The notes beneath the pieces were generated by a model. That model did no database searches, had not been told where the DNA came from, and was given only the letters and a program-made list of their open reading frames with translations. From Pseudomonas sp. UBA1879 (GTDB lineage: Bacteria; Pseudomonadota; Gammaproteobacteria; Pseudomonadales; Pseudomonadaceae), in the NCBI RefSeq assembly GCF_002338065.1, contig NZ_DDHJ01000015.1, forward strand, positions 446,273-510,272: a stretch of DNA of 64,000 nt, read 5' to 3'. Positions 16,791-25,202 of the stretch are shown piece after piece. The first letter of the stretch is position 1; every line of letters begins with the position of its first letter. Both the position numbers and the translations under genes were made by a program.

Positions 16791-18445
16791 CAACCTCTCA
16801 CTTACCGCTGTTGGAAGTCCGCGACCTCTGCGTCGGGTTTGCCGACGAAACGCAGGCACCGGCTTTGCAAGACGTCAGCTTCTCGCTCAAGAAAGGTGAA
16901 ATCCTCGGCATCGTCGGCGAGACCGGCGCGGGAAAATCCCTGCTCGCCCGCGCCATCATCGACATGCTGCCCGGTGAAGGGCGTGTCATTTCCGGTGACG
17001 TGCTGGTCAATGGGCAGTCGACTTCGAGCATGACCGCAGAGCAGCGGCGCGGTTTTCGAGGGGGGGAGGTTGCGCTCATCGGCACCAATGCAAAAGCGCT
17101 GCTCGACCCTGTGGTGAAGGTCGGTGAACAAATCGCTCGGGTGCTTCGGGCACACCGGGGCATCGGTAAAAAAGAGGCCTGGCTGGAGTCTCTACGCCTT
17201 TTCGAGCAGGTCGGGATCGTCGACGCGCATCGACGGGCCCACGCCTACCCCCACGAATTGTCCGGCGGCATGGCCCAGCGTGTCGTGATCGCGATGGCTT
17301 TGATCGCGCAGCCCAAGATCCTGCTGGCGGACGATGCAACCCTGGGGCTGGACGCGACCATTCAGCTGCAGGTGCTCGATCTGCTGGTGGCCAAGGGCCG
17401 CGAGTTGGGGCTTGCGGTGGTGCTGATCACCCACGACCTGGGCATGGTGGCCAATTACTGCGATCGCATCGGGATCATGAAATCCGGGCGGTTGCTGGAA
17501 CTTGAAACCTTGCGCACCTTCCTCACCGATGGGCCAAAGCATCCCTACAGTCAGGAATTGCTGGACGCTGCGCGGGTGCGGCCGCTGCCCATGGACCGTG
17601 AGCCGTCGCAGGGTCGGGAACAGGCTCAGCCACTGCTGGAGGTCACGGATCTGGTCAAGACATTCCATGTCGAGGGTTCCTCCGAGCCGGTGCGTGCGGT
17701 CGATCATGTGTCACTGACCATTCGCAAGGGCGAGACCCTGGCACTTGTGGGGGAAAGCGGGTCTGGAAAGACCACCACTGGCCAGTGCCTGGTTCGTTTG
17801 CTGCAGTCCAATTCGGGGTCGATTCGCTTTGACGGAACAGAAACCCAAGACCTCACCGACAAGCAGTTCAGGGCCGTGCGCCGCCGCATGCAGATGGTGT
17901 TTCAGGAACCCTACGTGGCCTTGAACCCACGCTGGCGTGTGCGTGACCTGATCGCCGAGCCTCTCAAGCTGGGCGACCCGCTGACCCGGTCCGAGAAAGA
18001 TGCGCGGGTATTGGAACTGCTGGACCTGGTCGGCATCGCCCGCGCCAAGGCCGACGTCTACCCCCATGAATTGACCGCCGGAGAGCAGAAACGTGTAGGG
18101 ATGGCCAGGGCCTTGGCGGTCCGTCCTGATTTTGTGATTTTCGATGAGCCGACCACCGCGCTAGACATCCGGGTACGCGCACAGATCATCGACCTCGTTC
18201 GCGATCTGCAAAAGCGCATGGGGCTCTCGGCGCTGTTCATCACTCATGACCTGAACTCGGTCCGGTCCCTTGCTCACTACGTGGCGGTCATGCGTCACGG
18301 CAAGATCATCGAGCAAGGTCCGACAGAAGCCATTTTCGCCAATCCCAAGGACGCCTATACCCGCAAGCTCCTTGAGGCCGAGCTTCCCATCGAAGTGCGA
18401 GCAGAGGCGCAGACCGGCGATTTAGAGACGGAACGACAACTATGA
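16787..18445 (+). CDS. Fused dual ATP-binding protein of the ABC importer (DppD-DppF type)
   Basis: A 552-residue protein with two ABC domains in one chain. Domain 1 has Walker A GETGAGKSL, signature LSGGMAQRV and Walker B ILLADDATLGLD. Domain 2 has Walker A GESGSGKTT, signature LTAGEQKRV and Walker B FVIFDEPTTALD. So the Walker B catalytic Glu of domain 1 is Asp, and the LSGGQ of domain 2 is altered to LTAGE. These two changes fall in the same composite ATP site, leaving one canonical and one degenerate site. The start is the ATG overlapping the permease stop; upstream in-frame sequence belongs to the permease. Confidence 0.9.
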   Translation: MTTSHLPLLEVRDLCVGFADETQAPALQDVSFSLKKGEILGIVGETGAGKSLLARAIIDMLPGEGRVISGDVLVNGQSTSSMTAEQRRGFRGGEVALIGTNAKALLDPVVKVGEQIARVLRAHRGIGKKEAWLESLRLFEQVGIVDAHRRAHAYPHELSGGMAQRVVIAMALIAQPKILLADDATLGLDATIQLQVLDLLVAKGRELGLAVVLITHDLGMVANYCDRIGIMKSGRLLELETLRTFLTDGPKHPYSQELLDAARVRPLPMDREPSQGREQAQPLLEVTDLVKTFHVEGSSEPVRAVDHVSLTIRKGETLALVGESGSGKTTTGQCLVRLLQSNSGSIRFDGTETQDLTDKQFRAVRRRMQMVFQEPYVALNPRWRVRDLIAEPLKLGDPLTRSEKDARVLELLDLVGIARAKADVYPHELTAGEQKRVGMARALAVRPDFVIFDEPTTALDIRVRAQIIDLVRDLQKRMGLSALFITHDLNSVRSLAHYVAVMRHGKIIEQGPTEAIFANPKDAYTRKLLEAELPIEVRAEAQTGDLETERQL

Positions 18446-19383
18446 GTAGCGCATTTTCATCCGACAAACCGGTGCTGGTGACCGGTGCCGCGGGGCTGGT
18501 CGGGCGCCAATTGGTGCATCGTCTCAAGGCACTGGGGCGCCCCGTTCTTGCGGTGGACCGCCTGGCTTGCGTCACCCAGCAAGGCGTGCAGATTCAGGCA
18601 TGCGATCTGGGCGACATCCACGGCCTGCACGCCATTGCCCGGGACGGAATCGATTCGATCGTGCACTGCGGCGCATTTTCGGGGCCGATGGTGGCACGCG
18701 ATACGCCTTATTCGATGGTGCAGGTCAACGTCGTCGGCACGGCCAACGTGCTCGAGCTGGCGCGTGTCCATGCTGCACGCCGGTTCGTGTATTGCTCCTC
18801 GACGAGCGCCTATGGGGTGGTCGATTCCGGGCCCGTTCCAGAAGACGTGCCGCTGAAGCCGGCCAGTCTCTACGGCGCGAGCAAGGTGGCGTCCGAATAC
18901 ATCACCACCGCCTACGCGCAGCAGTATGGCGTGTCTGCGACGAGCATCCGTTTGTCATGGGTCTACGGCCCGGGTCGCACGACCGATTGCGTGATCCGCA
19001 CCCTGATTGAAGACGCCCTGGCCGGACGTGCGACCCGCATGGCATTCGGTGCTGATTTTCCCCGGCAGTTCATTCATGTCGAGGATGCGGCAGACGGGCT
19101 GATCAAGGCGCTGGACGCCCCTGTGTTGCCCCGCACCACCTACAACGTCACCGGCGACAGTCGGGTCACTCTCGAAGACGTCGCCCACGTGGTGCGGGGG
19201 TTGTTCGCAAATGCGGATATCGAACTTCAGCCAGGCCCGGACCCGGTGGATGAGCACCAGGCGAAATTCAGCATCGAGGCTGCCCGTCGCGACCTGAACT
19301 ACGCCCCCTGCATCTCGCTTGAAGAGGGCATCGGCGCGTACGCGGCATGGATCATGGCAAACCGGCAGGAGCAGCGGATATGA
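18442..19383 (+). CDS. NAD(P)-dependent epimerase/dehydratase (extended SDR)
   Basis: A 313-residue extended short-chain dehydrogenase. The cofactor loop is VTGAAGLVGRQLVHRL. The catalytic site is CSSTSAYGVVDSG with SLYGASKVASEY (Tyr and Lys), followed by RLSWVYGPGRTTDCV. Enzymes of this shape act on sugars, often nucleotide-linked, or on sugar acids. It overlaps the ATPase gene (ATGA) and the deacetylase gene (ATGA). Its presence beside ring-opening amidohydrolases suggests the imported compound has a sugar-like part. Confidence 0.83.
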   Translation: MSSAFSSDKPVLVTGAAGLVGRQLVHRLKALGRPVLAVDRLACVTQQGVQIQACDLGDIHGLHAIARDGIDSIVHCGAFSGPMVARDTPYSMVQVNVVGTANVLELARVHAARRFVYCSSTSAYGVVDSGPVPEDVPLKPASLYGASKVASEYITTAYAQQYGVSATSIRLSWVYGPGRTTDCVIRTLIEDALAGRATRMAFGADFPRQFIHVEDAADGLIKALDAPVLPRTTYNVTGDSRVTLEDVAHVVRGLFANADIELQPGPDPVDEHQAKFSIEAARRDLNYAPCISLEEGIGAYAAWIMANRQEQRI

Positions 19384-20300
19384 GCGACCTTCAAAGAGAC
19401 TTCGTGGGCTACGGCCGTAACTTGCCCGATCCGAAATGGCCCGGAGGGGCGCGGCTCGCGTTGAACTTCGTGATGAACTATGAGGAAGGGTCGGAGCCTT
19501 CCATTCAGGACGGCGAACCCGCGAGCGAAACCTGGTTCACGGAAAGCAGTGGGCTCAACACCGGCGTACAGGGTCGGGACCTGGCGGCCGAGGGGTTGTT
19601 CGAGTACGGCAGTCGCGTCGGGTTCTGGCGCGTCATGCGCCTGTTTCAAGAGCGCTCGATGCCTGCGACGATATTCGGTTGCGCACTGGCACTGGAGCGC
19701 AACCCCGATGCCTGTCAGGCCATCAAGGAGTCAGGCTTCGACGTGTGTTCCCACGGCTGGCGGTGGATCAAGCATTACGGGCTCAGTGAAGAACAGGAGC
19801 GGGAGCACATCCGTCGGGCGATCGAGTCCCTGGAACGTACGACGGGCTCCCGTCCCCAAGGCTGGTACTGCCGTTATGCGCCGAGCGTCAACACCCGACG
19901 TTTGTTGGTGGAGGAGGGAGGCTTCATCTACGACTCCGATTATTACGGCGATGAACTGCCGTTCTGGACCTCTGTCGGTGGCAAACCGCATCTGGTCGTC
20001 CCTTATTCGCTGACCAACAACGATGGCCAGTTCGCCGCTGGCGTAAGCACGGGCGAGCAATGGTTCAGCTTTCTCAAGGACGCCTTCGACATGTTGTACG
20101 AGGAGGGCGCAACCCAACCGAAGATGATGTCGGTCGGTCTTCATCTGCGTCTGGTCGGGCACCCGGCACGTGCGGCGTCGCTTGCGCGGTTCCTGGATTA
20201 TGTCTCGACATTCCCGGACGTCTGGGTCACCCGTCGTATTGACATTGCCCGTCACTGGCACCGCGTTCATCCCGCACCAAAAAGTCAGGAGGCGTCATGA
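19380..20300 (+). CDS. Polysaccharide deacetylase family protein, PuuE (allantoinase)-like
   Basis: A 306-residue NodB-fold enzyme. The N-terminus DFVGYGRNLPDPKWPGGARLALNFVMNYEEGSE and the EYGSRVGFWRVMRLF segment are hallmarks of the PuuE branch, which hydrolyses allantoin without the usual amidohydrolase metal site. Further motifs are CSHGWRWIKHY, the family catalytic region, and SVGLHLRLVGHPARA near the C-terminus. The start is the ATG that overlaps the epimerase stop. With a hydantoinase two genes downstream, it points to hydrolysis of a cyclic amide or ureide. No other urate genes are near, so allantoin itself is not implied. Confidence 0.82.
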   Translation: MSDLQRDFVGYGRNLPDPKWPGGARLALNFVMNYEEGSEPSIQDGEPASETWFTESSGLNTGVQGRDLAAEGLFEYGSRVGFWRVMRLFQERSMPATIFGCALALERNPDACQAIKESGFDVCSHGWRWIKHYGLSEEQEREHIRRAIESLERTTGSRPQGWYCRYAPSVNTRRLLVEEGGFIYDSDYYGDELPFWTSVGGKPHLVVPYSLTNNDGQFAAGVSTGEQWFSFLKDAFDMLYEEGATQPKMMSVGLHLRLVGHPARAASLARFLDYVSTFPDVWVTRRIDIARHWHRVHPAPKSQEAS

Positions 20301-21058
20301 CTCAGGTATTCGATCTCACCGGGCGCAAGGCCGTCGTCACCGGCGGCAGCCGAGGCATCGGCGCAGCGATCGCCGAGCTGTTTATGGCCCATGGGGCGCA
20401 GGTCGCGATTTGTCATGTTGCCGACCACGAAAACGCCCGCGCCCTTCAAGCTCGTCTTGCTGACGAGGGCCTGACGCTGCACGCCACCGAATGCGATGTC
20501 GCCAGCCCCTCGTCAGTCAACGGGTTTGCAGACTGGGCGCTGGAACGCTTGGGCCAGGTCGATATCGTCGTTAACTCAGCGGGCGTCGGAGGGGGTGATC
20601 GTCCGTTTTCGACGACGGGCGATGACGATTGGGACCACATCGTCGGGGTGAATCTGCGCGGGACGATTCTGGTGACCCGAGCCTTTTTCGGCGCGATGCT
20701 CGCCCGTAAACACGGTCGGGTCATCAACATCGCTTCGCAGCTCGCTTACAAGGGGGCTCCGGGGCTTGCGCATTACTGCGCTGCCAAGGCCGGGGTGGTG
20801 GGATTTACCAGAGCTCTGGCCTATGAAGGCGCGCCGCACAACGTGATGGTGAACGCCATCGCACCCGGTCCGGTGGACACCGAATTGTTGCGCAATCACA
20901 GCCAGGCATGGCTGGACGCCAAGCAAGCACAGCTGCCGGTCGGGCGTTTTGGACAGGTGTCCGAAATCGCGCCCACGGCCTTGCTGCTGGCGTCCGACGC
21001 AGGCGCTTTCTACGCCGGCCAGACGTTATCGCCCAACGGCGGTGACGTCATGCTCTAG
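20297..21058 (+). CDS. Short-chain dehydrogenase/reductase (FabG-like)
   Basis: A 253-residue classical SDR. The cofactor loop is TGGSRGIGAAIAELF, the NSAG motif follows DIVVNSAGVGG, and the catalytic set is INIASQ ... HYCAAKAGVVGF. The C-terminal APGPVDTELL and YAGQTLSPNGGDVML motifs are usual. It oxidises or reduces an alcohol/ketone with NAD(P). It overlaps the deacetylase gene by ATGA and is followed by a 158-bp gap before the hydantoinase. Confidence 0.87.
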   Translation: MTQVFDLTGRKAVVTGGSRGIGAAIAELFMAHGAQVAICHVADHENARALQARLADEGLTLHATECDVASPSSVNGFADWALERLGQVDIVVNSAGVGGGDRPFSTTGDDDWDHIVGVNLRGTILVTRAFFGAMLARKHGRVINIASQLAYKGAPGLAHYCAAKAGVVGFTRALAYEGAPHNVMVNAIAPGPVDTELLRNHSQAWLDAKQAQLPVGRFGQVSEIAPTALLLASDAGAFYAGQTLSPNGGDVML

Positions 21059-21216
21059 CGCCAAAAAACTCGAGCTGTTGCGGTATGTCGGGGCGTCTTC
21101 GATCCCGCACGGCACAACTGTTTAGAGACCGTCATCTGTTGAACAGCCACGTCGAGTGTTCAGGCGCGATCACACCCGCCTTTCAAACAGATGCCGACTC
21201 ATCAAAGAGGTCTGAT

Positions 21217-22653
21217 ATGCAATCGTTTGACACCGTTATTCGCAACGCCCGTGTCGTCACCGCCGCCGATACCTTCACCTGTGACATCGGCATCCGTGAT
21301 GGTCGAATTGCCGCCCTGGCCATCGACCTGCCTGCTGGCTTGAAGGAAATCGATGCCGCTGGCCGCCACGTGACCCCGGGCGGTATCGACAGCCACGTGC
21401 ATTTCGACCAGCCGACCGGCGACGGCTCCGTCATGGCCGACGACTTTTACAGCGGCACGGTGTCCGCAGCCTGCGGCGGGACCACGACGGTGATTCCGTT
21501 TGCGTGCCAGCAAAAAGGCCAGACCCTGCGGGCGGCGGTCGATGACTACCACCGACGCGCGGGCAGCAAGCCGGTCATCGATTACGCCTTTCACCTGATC
21601 GTCACCGATCCAACGCCCGATGTGCTGCACAGAGAGCTGCCGGCGCTGATCGACGAGGGGTATACGTCCTTCAAAATCTACATGACCTACGACGCCCTGA
21701 AACTGGGGGACCGGGAGATTCTCGAAACCCTTTCCGTGGCGCGGCGGGAAGGGGCCATGGTGATGCTGCATGCAGAGAACAGCGACTGCATTGCCTGGCT
21801 CACCGAACGCCTGCTCGCTGCCGGTCTTGGTGCTCCGCGCTACCACGCGAGTTCTCGGCCGATGCTGATCGAGCGTGAAGCCACGCACCGCGCCATTGCC
21901 TTGGCGGAACTGGTGGACGTGCCCATTCTGATCGTCCATGTGTCGGGCCGTGAAGCGGTCGACCAGATTCGCTGGGCGCAAAGCAAGGGGCTTAAAGTCT
22001 TCGCCGAAACCTGTCCGCAATACCTGTTTCTCACGGCGGACTCCCTGGGATGCGACGACAGTTTCGAGGGCGCAAAATGCATTTGCAGCCCACCGCCCCG
22101 TGACCCCGCCAACCAACAGGTGATCTGGGACGGGCTGGAGAACGGTTCGTTCGAATTGTTTTCCTCGGATCACGCACCGTTTCGCTACGAAGGGCGCGAC
22201 GGCAAGAAGGCTCATGGGGACAGTCCGACCTTCGACAAAGTCGCCAATGGCATTCCGGGTGTCGAGACGAGAATGGCGCTGCTGTGGTCAGAGGGGGTTC
22301 GTACCGGCAGGATCACGCCGCAAAGCTTCGTCGCGCTGACCTCGACCAACGCCGCCAAGATGTATGGCCTGTACCCTCGCAAGGGCAGCATCGCCATCGG
22401 GTCCGACGCCGACCTTGTCATCTGGAACGAAGGTCAACGGGTTGAACTGACCAATCAAATGCTTCATCACAACGTTGACTACACACCGTATGAAGGGATG
22501 CAGTTGACGGCCTGGCCAGCTATGACGTTGTCTCGTGGTGACGTGGTCTGGGACGGTGAGCCAAGAGGCGTTGCCGGGCGTGGAAACTTCCTGCCTTGCG
22601 CTCGTCCGGTGCCAGCACAAACCCGCCGCCGCCAGAACGAGCTGCCGCTGTGA
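21217..22653 (+). CDS. Dihydropyrimidinase/D-hydantoinase family cyclic amidohydrolase
   Basis: A 478-residue amidohydrolase TIM barrel. The metal ligands are visible: H60 and H62 (SHVHFDQP), the carboxylated lysine K153 (YTSFKIYMTY), then His in VMLHAEN and LIVHVSG, and the Asp in FSSDHAPFRY. It opens six- or five-membered cyclic diamides (dihydropyrimidines, hydantoins) to N-carbamoyl amino acids. AAAGAGG precedes the ATG at 21217; earlier in-frame sequence is not family-like. No carbamoylase or dihydropyrimidine dehydrogenase is nearby, so this is not the standard reductive pyrimidine pathway. It overlaps the next gene by GTGA. Confidence 0.9.
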   Translation: MQSFDTVIRNARVVTAADTFTCDIGIRDGRIAALAIDLPAGLKEIDAAGRHVTPGGIDSHVHFDQPTGDGSVMADDFYSGTVSAACGGTTTVIPFACQQKGQTLRAAVDDYHRRAGSKPVIDYAFHLIVTDPTPDVLHRELPALIDEGYTSFKIYMTYDALKLGDREILETLSVARREGAMVMLHAENSDCIAWLTERLLAAGLGAPRYHASSRPMLIEREATHRAIALAELVDVPILIVHVSGREAVDQIRWAQSKGLKVFAETCPQYLFLTADSLGCDDSFEGAKCICSPPPRDPANQQVIWDGLENGSFELFSSDHAPFRYEGRDGKKAHGDSPTFDKVANGIPGVETRMALLWSEGVRTGRITPQSFVALTSTNAAKMYGLYPRKGSIAIGSDADLVIWNEGQRVELTNQMLHHNVDYTPYEGMQLTAWPAMTLSRGDVVWDGEPRGVAGRGNFLPCARPVPAQTRRRQNELPL

Positions 22654-23390
22654 GCCTGCCTGCGGACGTTGCCCGCGTGCTGATCGACGCGTGGCGCGAG
22701 GGCGTCTGCCAGCCGTTCGATGCGCTGGAGGTGTTGAGCGAGGCCGATGCTTATCACGTTCAGGACCTCGTCGCTGCCGCGCTTGGATGGTTTCCCGATG
22801 ACGGCGCAAACGTCTGGAAGCTGGGCGGCAGTCCGGGCCATTTGATCAGCGCGGCGCGTGTCCCCCGGCAGGCCATCCATACCACTGGCTGGACGGCGCC
22901 TGTCGGGTACTGCCATCGATTCGGCATCGAGAGCGAACTGGTGGTGCGTCTCGGCTGCGACCTCGATGAGCACGCCGACCTGAGCGCCGCCCGTGACGCC
23001 ATTGCCGCGTGGATCCCTGCCATCGAGTTATGTGATACGCGGTTTGACAGTGGCGAGCACGCCCACCCGTTACTTCGGCTGGCTGACCAACAGCTCAATC
23101 GGGCGTTGATTCTCGGAGAACCCGTCGATTCAATGGGCGACTGGCTTCTCCAACGGGTAGAACTCAGGGTCAATGGCCAGCACCAGACAGGCGCCCGGGG
23201 TAGTCATCCCTTTTCCGATCCCTTGAACTCGCTGCCTTGGCTGGCGCGACACGCTGCAGCCCGTGGCACACCTTTGAAAGCCGGTGATTTGATTGCAACA
23301 GGGAGCTGGACCGGTCTTTACTGGGCGCCGCCGGATACGCTCATCGAGGTGATTTTCGATGGTCTGGGCTCGGTATCCATGACGAGTTGA
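22650..23390 (+). CDS. 2-keto-4-pentenoate hydratase family protein (MhpD-like)
   Basis: A 246-residue member of the fumarylacetoacetate-hydrolase/MhpD fold, read from a GTG that overlaps the hydantoinase stop. Family residues are visible: WKLGGSPGHLISAARVP, the metal-ligand pair IESELVVRLG, IPAIELCDTRF, and the C-terminal GDLIATGSWTGLYWAPPDTLIEVIFDGLGSVSM. The fold hydrates, decarboxylates or cleaves 2-oxo acids using Mg2+. It is positioned to process an oxo acid left after ring opening and oxidation by the operon enzymes. Substrate unknown. Confidence 0.8.
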   Translation: MSLPADVARVLIDAWREGVCQPFDALEVLSEADAYHVQDLVAAALGWFPDDGANVWKLGGSPGHLISAARVPRQAIHTTGWTAPVGYCHRFGIESELVVRLGCDLDEHADLSAARDAIAAWIPAIELCDTRFDSGEHAHPLLRLADQQLNRALILGEPVDSMGDWLLQRVELRVNGQHQTGARGSHPFSDPLNSLPWLARHAAARGTPLKAGDLIATGSWTGLYWAPPDTLIEVIFDGLGSVSMTS

Positions 23391-23481
23391 TCTGTCGTAA
23401 TTCTTCGTGTCGCGTCTGAAAAAAAGGTTGATCCTTAGCCACGCTCTTCATTTCACAAGCAACAATGGACCGGGAGATCAC

Positions 23482-24087
23482 ATGCTGACCGCATTGGAAA
23501 AACAGCTGAGTTTTCTCAGGGAGATCGACCGCCTGAAGCGTGTCGTACGACAATCCCCGCTGTTGGACAAGAGCCGCAAGGAAAACTCCGCCGAGCACTC
23601 CTGGCATCTGGCGATGTACGCCCTGATCTTGAGTGAATATGCCATTGGGCAGATAGATCCCCATCGGGTGATCCGGATGCTGTTGTTGCACGACATCGTC
23701 GAGATCGATGTCGGCGACTTTCCCATTCATGGGGGATCGTCCAGCGAAGAACAGTCCCGATTGGAAGTTGAAGCGGCGCACCGTTTGTTCGGCCAGCTGC
23801 CCGCGCCCCAGGGGGATGAATACCGTGACCTCTGGCTGGAATTCGAGGACGCCCAGACCGACGATGCGAAGTTTGCCAAGGCCCTCGACCGTTTTCAGCC
23901 GCTGCTGATTAACGTGTTTACCGAGGGCGGGACTTGGTCGGAGAGCGAGGTGACCCGTGAGCAGGTCATTTCGCGATACGGCCCTGTCATCCGGGCTGGC
24001 GCCCCTCAGTTATGGGAGGTCTGCGAGCAATGGATCGCCGCCCATTTTCGCGCCCCCCACACTCAGAACCCTGCGGACGTCGGTTAA
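23482..24087 (+). CDS. HD-domain phosphohydrolase (YfbR/HDDC2-like)
   Basis: A 201-residue metal-dependent HD protein. The HD-type metal site includes H39 (ENSAEHSWH), H70-D71 (LLLHDIVEID) and a downstream Asp in FAKALDRFQPLL. Close families are 5'-deoxynucleotidases and HDDC2-type enzymes that remove phosphate from nucleotides. A GGGAGA site lies before the ATG at 23482. It is the last gene of the GntR-controlled set, 91 bp after the hydratase. Nucleotidase-like activity would fit a nucleoside-type substrate for this operon, but that is inference. The 24088-24266 gap to the convergent TetR gene shows nothing but a GCTCTT-rich stretch. Confidence 0.8.
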   Translation: MLTALEKQLSFLREIDRLKRVVRQSPLLDKSRKENSAEHSWHLAMYALILSEYAIGQIDPHRVIRMLLLHDIVEIDVGDFPIHGGSSSEEQSRLEVEAAHRLFGQLPAPQGDEYRDLWLEFEDAQTDDAKFAKALDRFQPLLINVFTEGGTWSESEVTREQVISRYGPVIRAGAPQLWEVCEQWIAAHFRAPHTQNPADVG

Positions 24088-24266
24088 GTGATACGCGTAC
24101 AAGCGGCCCACTAGGTTGTATTCGATTTCGCCCACGAACGTCCTCTGTCCCGTCGACCATCTGACGCTCTCTTGAATCATCGCATCCCGATAGTTAACTG
24201 CATCGGCATCCGTCGCAGCGCAGTGCTTGCCCGTTCTGCTTGCTCTTGCTCTTGCTCATGACAATG

Positions 24267-24911
24267 TCAGTGGGTGTATTTGGCCAGGACGATGCGCGAG
24301 AAGGCATTCAAGAACAGTTCCACGCGTTCGTAGCCGCCCGCATCTTGCGCGAACACCGACAAGCTATCTACCAAATGCGTGAGAAGCAGAACCAGGTCCT
24401 CTCTAGGGGCATCCGCTTCCAGCTCGCCAACGTCGAGTGCATGGTCGACCGCACATTCAACAGCTGCTCTGACGTCAGTCGTGAACCGGGATAACGCCGC
24501 GCGGGTCGGTTCAGTCAAGACATCACTTTCCAGCCGCAGTCGGCTGATCAAGCTCCAAGGCTTGCGAGTCTTGCCGTTCGGATTGAATTTTCTGAAAAGA
24601 CTGCGATTGAACGCGAGTTCAGCCTGGACCTTTTCCTCGAGCGACTTGCTCTGGTCGAGCCAGATAGCTTGTTGCTTGGCAGTGGCCAGTTGCACGTAAT
24701 CCGTGACGACTTCCTCCACCAAGCTGTTCTTGTTGCCGAAGTGGTAGTGAATGTTGGTAGTGGTGATGTCCAGTTCCTTCGCGATCACTCCGAAGGTGGT
24801 CTTGTGATAGCCATGCGCTATTAACAGATTTTTTGCCAGCTCCTTGATGTTGTCGCGCATCGACATCTCTTTTGGGGTGGCGTTGCCTTTGTCGTTCTGG
24901 CTCAAAGTCAT
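24267..24911 (-). CDS. TetR-family transcriptional regulator of module B
   Basis: A 214-residue regulator. The helix-turn-helix is at residues ~30-60: AHGYHKTTFGVIAKELDITTTNIHYHFGNKNSLVEEV. A C-terminal helical ligand domain follows. A start at MSMRD, 15 codons inside, is also possible. It is divergent from the enoyl-CoA hydratase, and a nearly perfect 26-bp palindrome in the gap (25135-25160) is its likely operator. It probably represses module B until a CoA ester or free acid binds. Confidence 0.88.
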   Translation of the reverse strand: MTLSQNDKGNATPKEMSMRDNIKELAKNLLIAHGYHKTTFGVIAKELDITTTNIHYHFGNKNSLVEEVVTDYVQLATAKQQAIWLDQSKSLEEKVQAELAFNRSLFRKFNPNGKTRKPWSLISRLRLESDVLTEPTRAALSRFTTDVRAAVECAVDHALDVGELEADAPREDLVLLLTHLVDSLSVFAQDAGGYERVELFLNAFSRIVLAKYTH

Positions 24912-25134
24912 GTCTCAGTAAGGCGTGCGGGGGAGGCGTGGCGCCGCAGGCAACTTGCCGGCGATGTTCGTTCATCGGCGGCCAGCCTATGCCAGTGACT
25001 CATCTGCGTTCGATGTTACACGACATTTTCCCTGATCAGACTCCGTCGGCTATGGCTCGCTCCCTGTCGCCGCGAATCGCCAGTACCCGAAAAACGGTTG
25101 CGTAACTGCGGAGGCGGTGGTATCAATTGCCCCG

Positions 25135-25160
25135 AAACATACTTACTAGTAAGTAAGTTT
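25135..25160. promoter_or_regulatory. TetR operator palindrome upstream of module B
   Basis: A 26-bp inverted repeat with a single mismatched pair, centred on the perfect core ACTTACTAGTAAGT (25141-25154) and flanked by AAAC and GTTT. It lies 43 bp before the hydratase ATG. The shape is typical of TetR-family operators, and the adjacent tetR gene is the obvious partner. Confidence 0.8.
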
Positions 25161-25202
25161 CGTGCGAGCTGTCTCAAAGCCAAGCGGTGCTCAGGAGGAT
25201 GT

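Noticed and set aside
21202..22215. 337-codon minus-strand frame opposite the hydantoinase gene
   Set aside because: The sense strand has all metal ligands of the hydantoinase; the antisense frame has no motifs.
20297..23390. Considered the operon as the standard reductive pyrimidine (Pyd) pathway
   Set aside because: Dihydropyrimidine dehydrogenase subunits and beta-ureidopropionase are absent, and sugar-type dehydrogenases and an MhpD-like enzyme are present.
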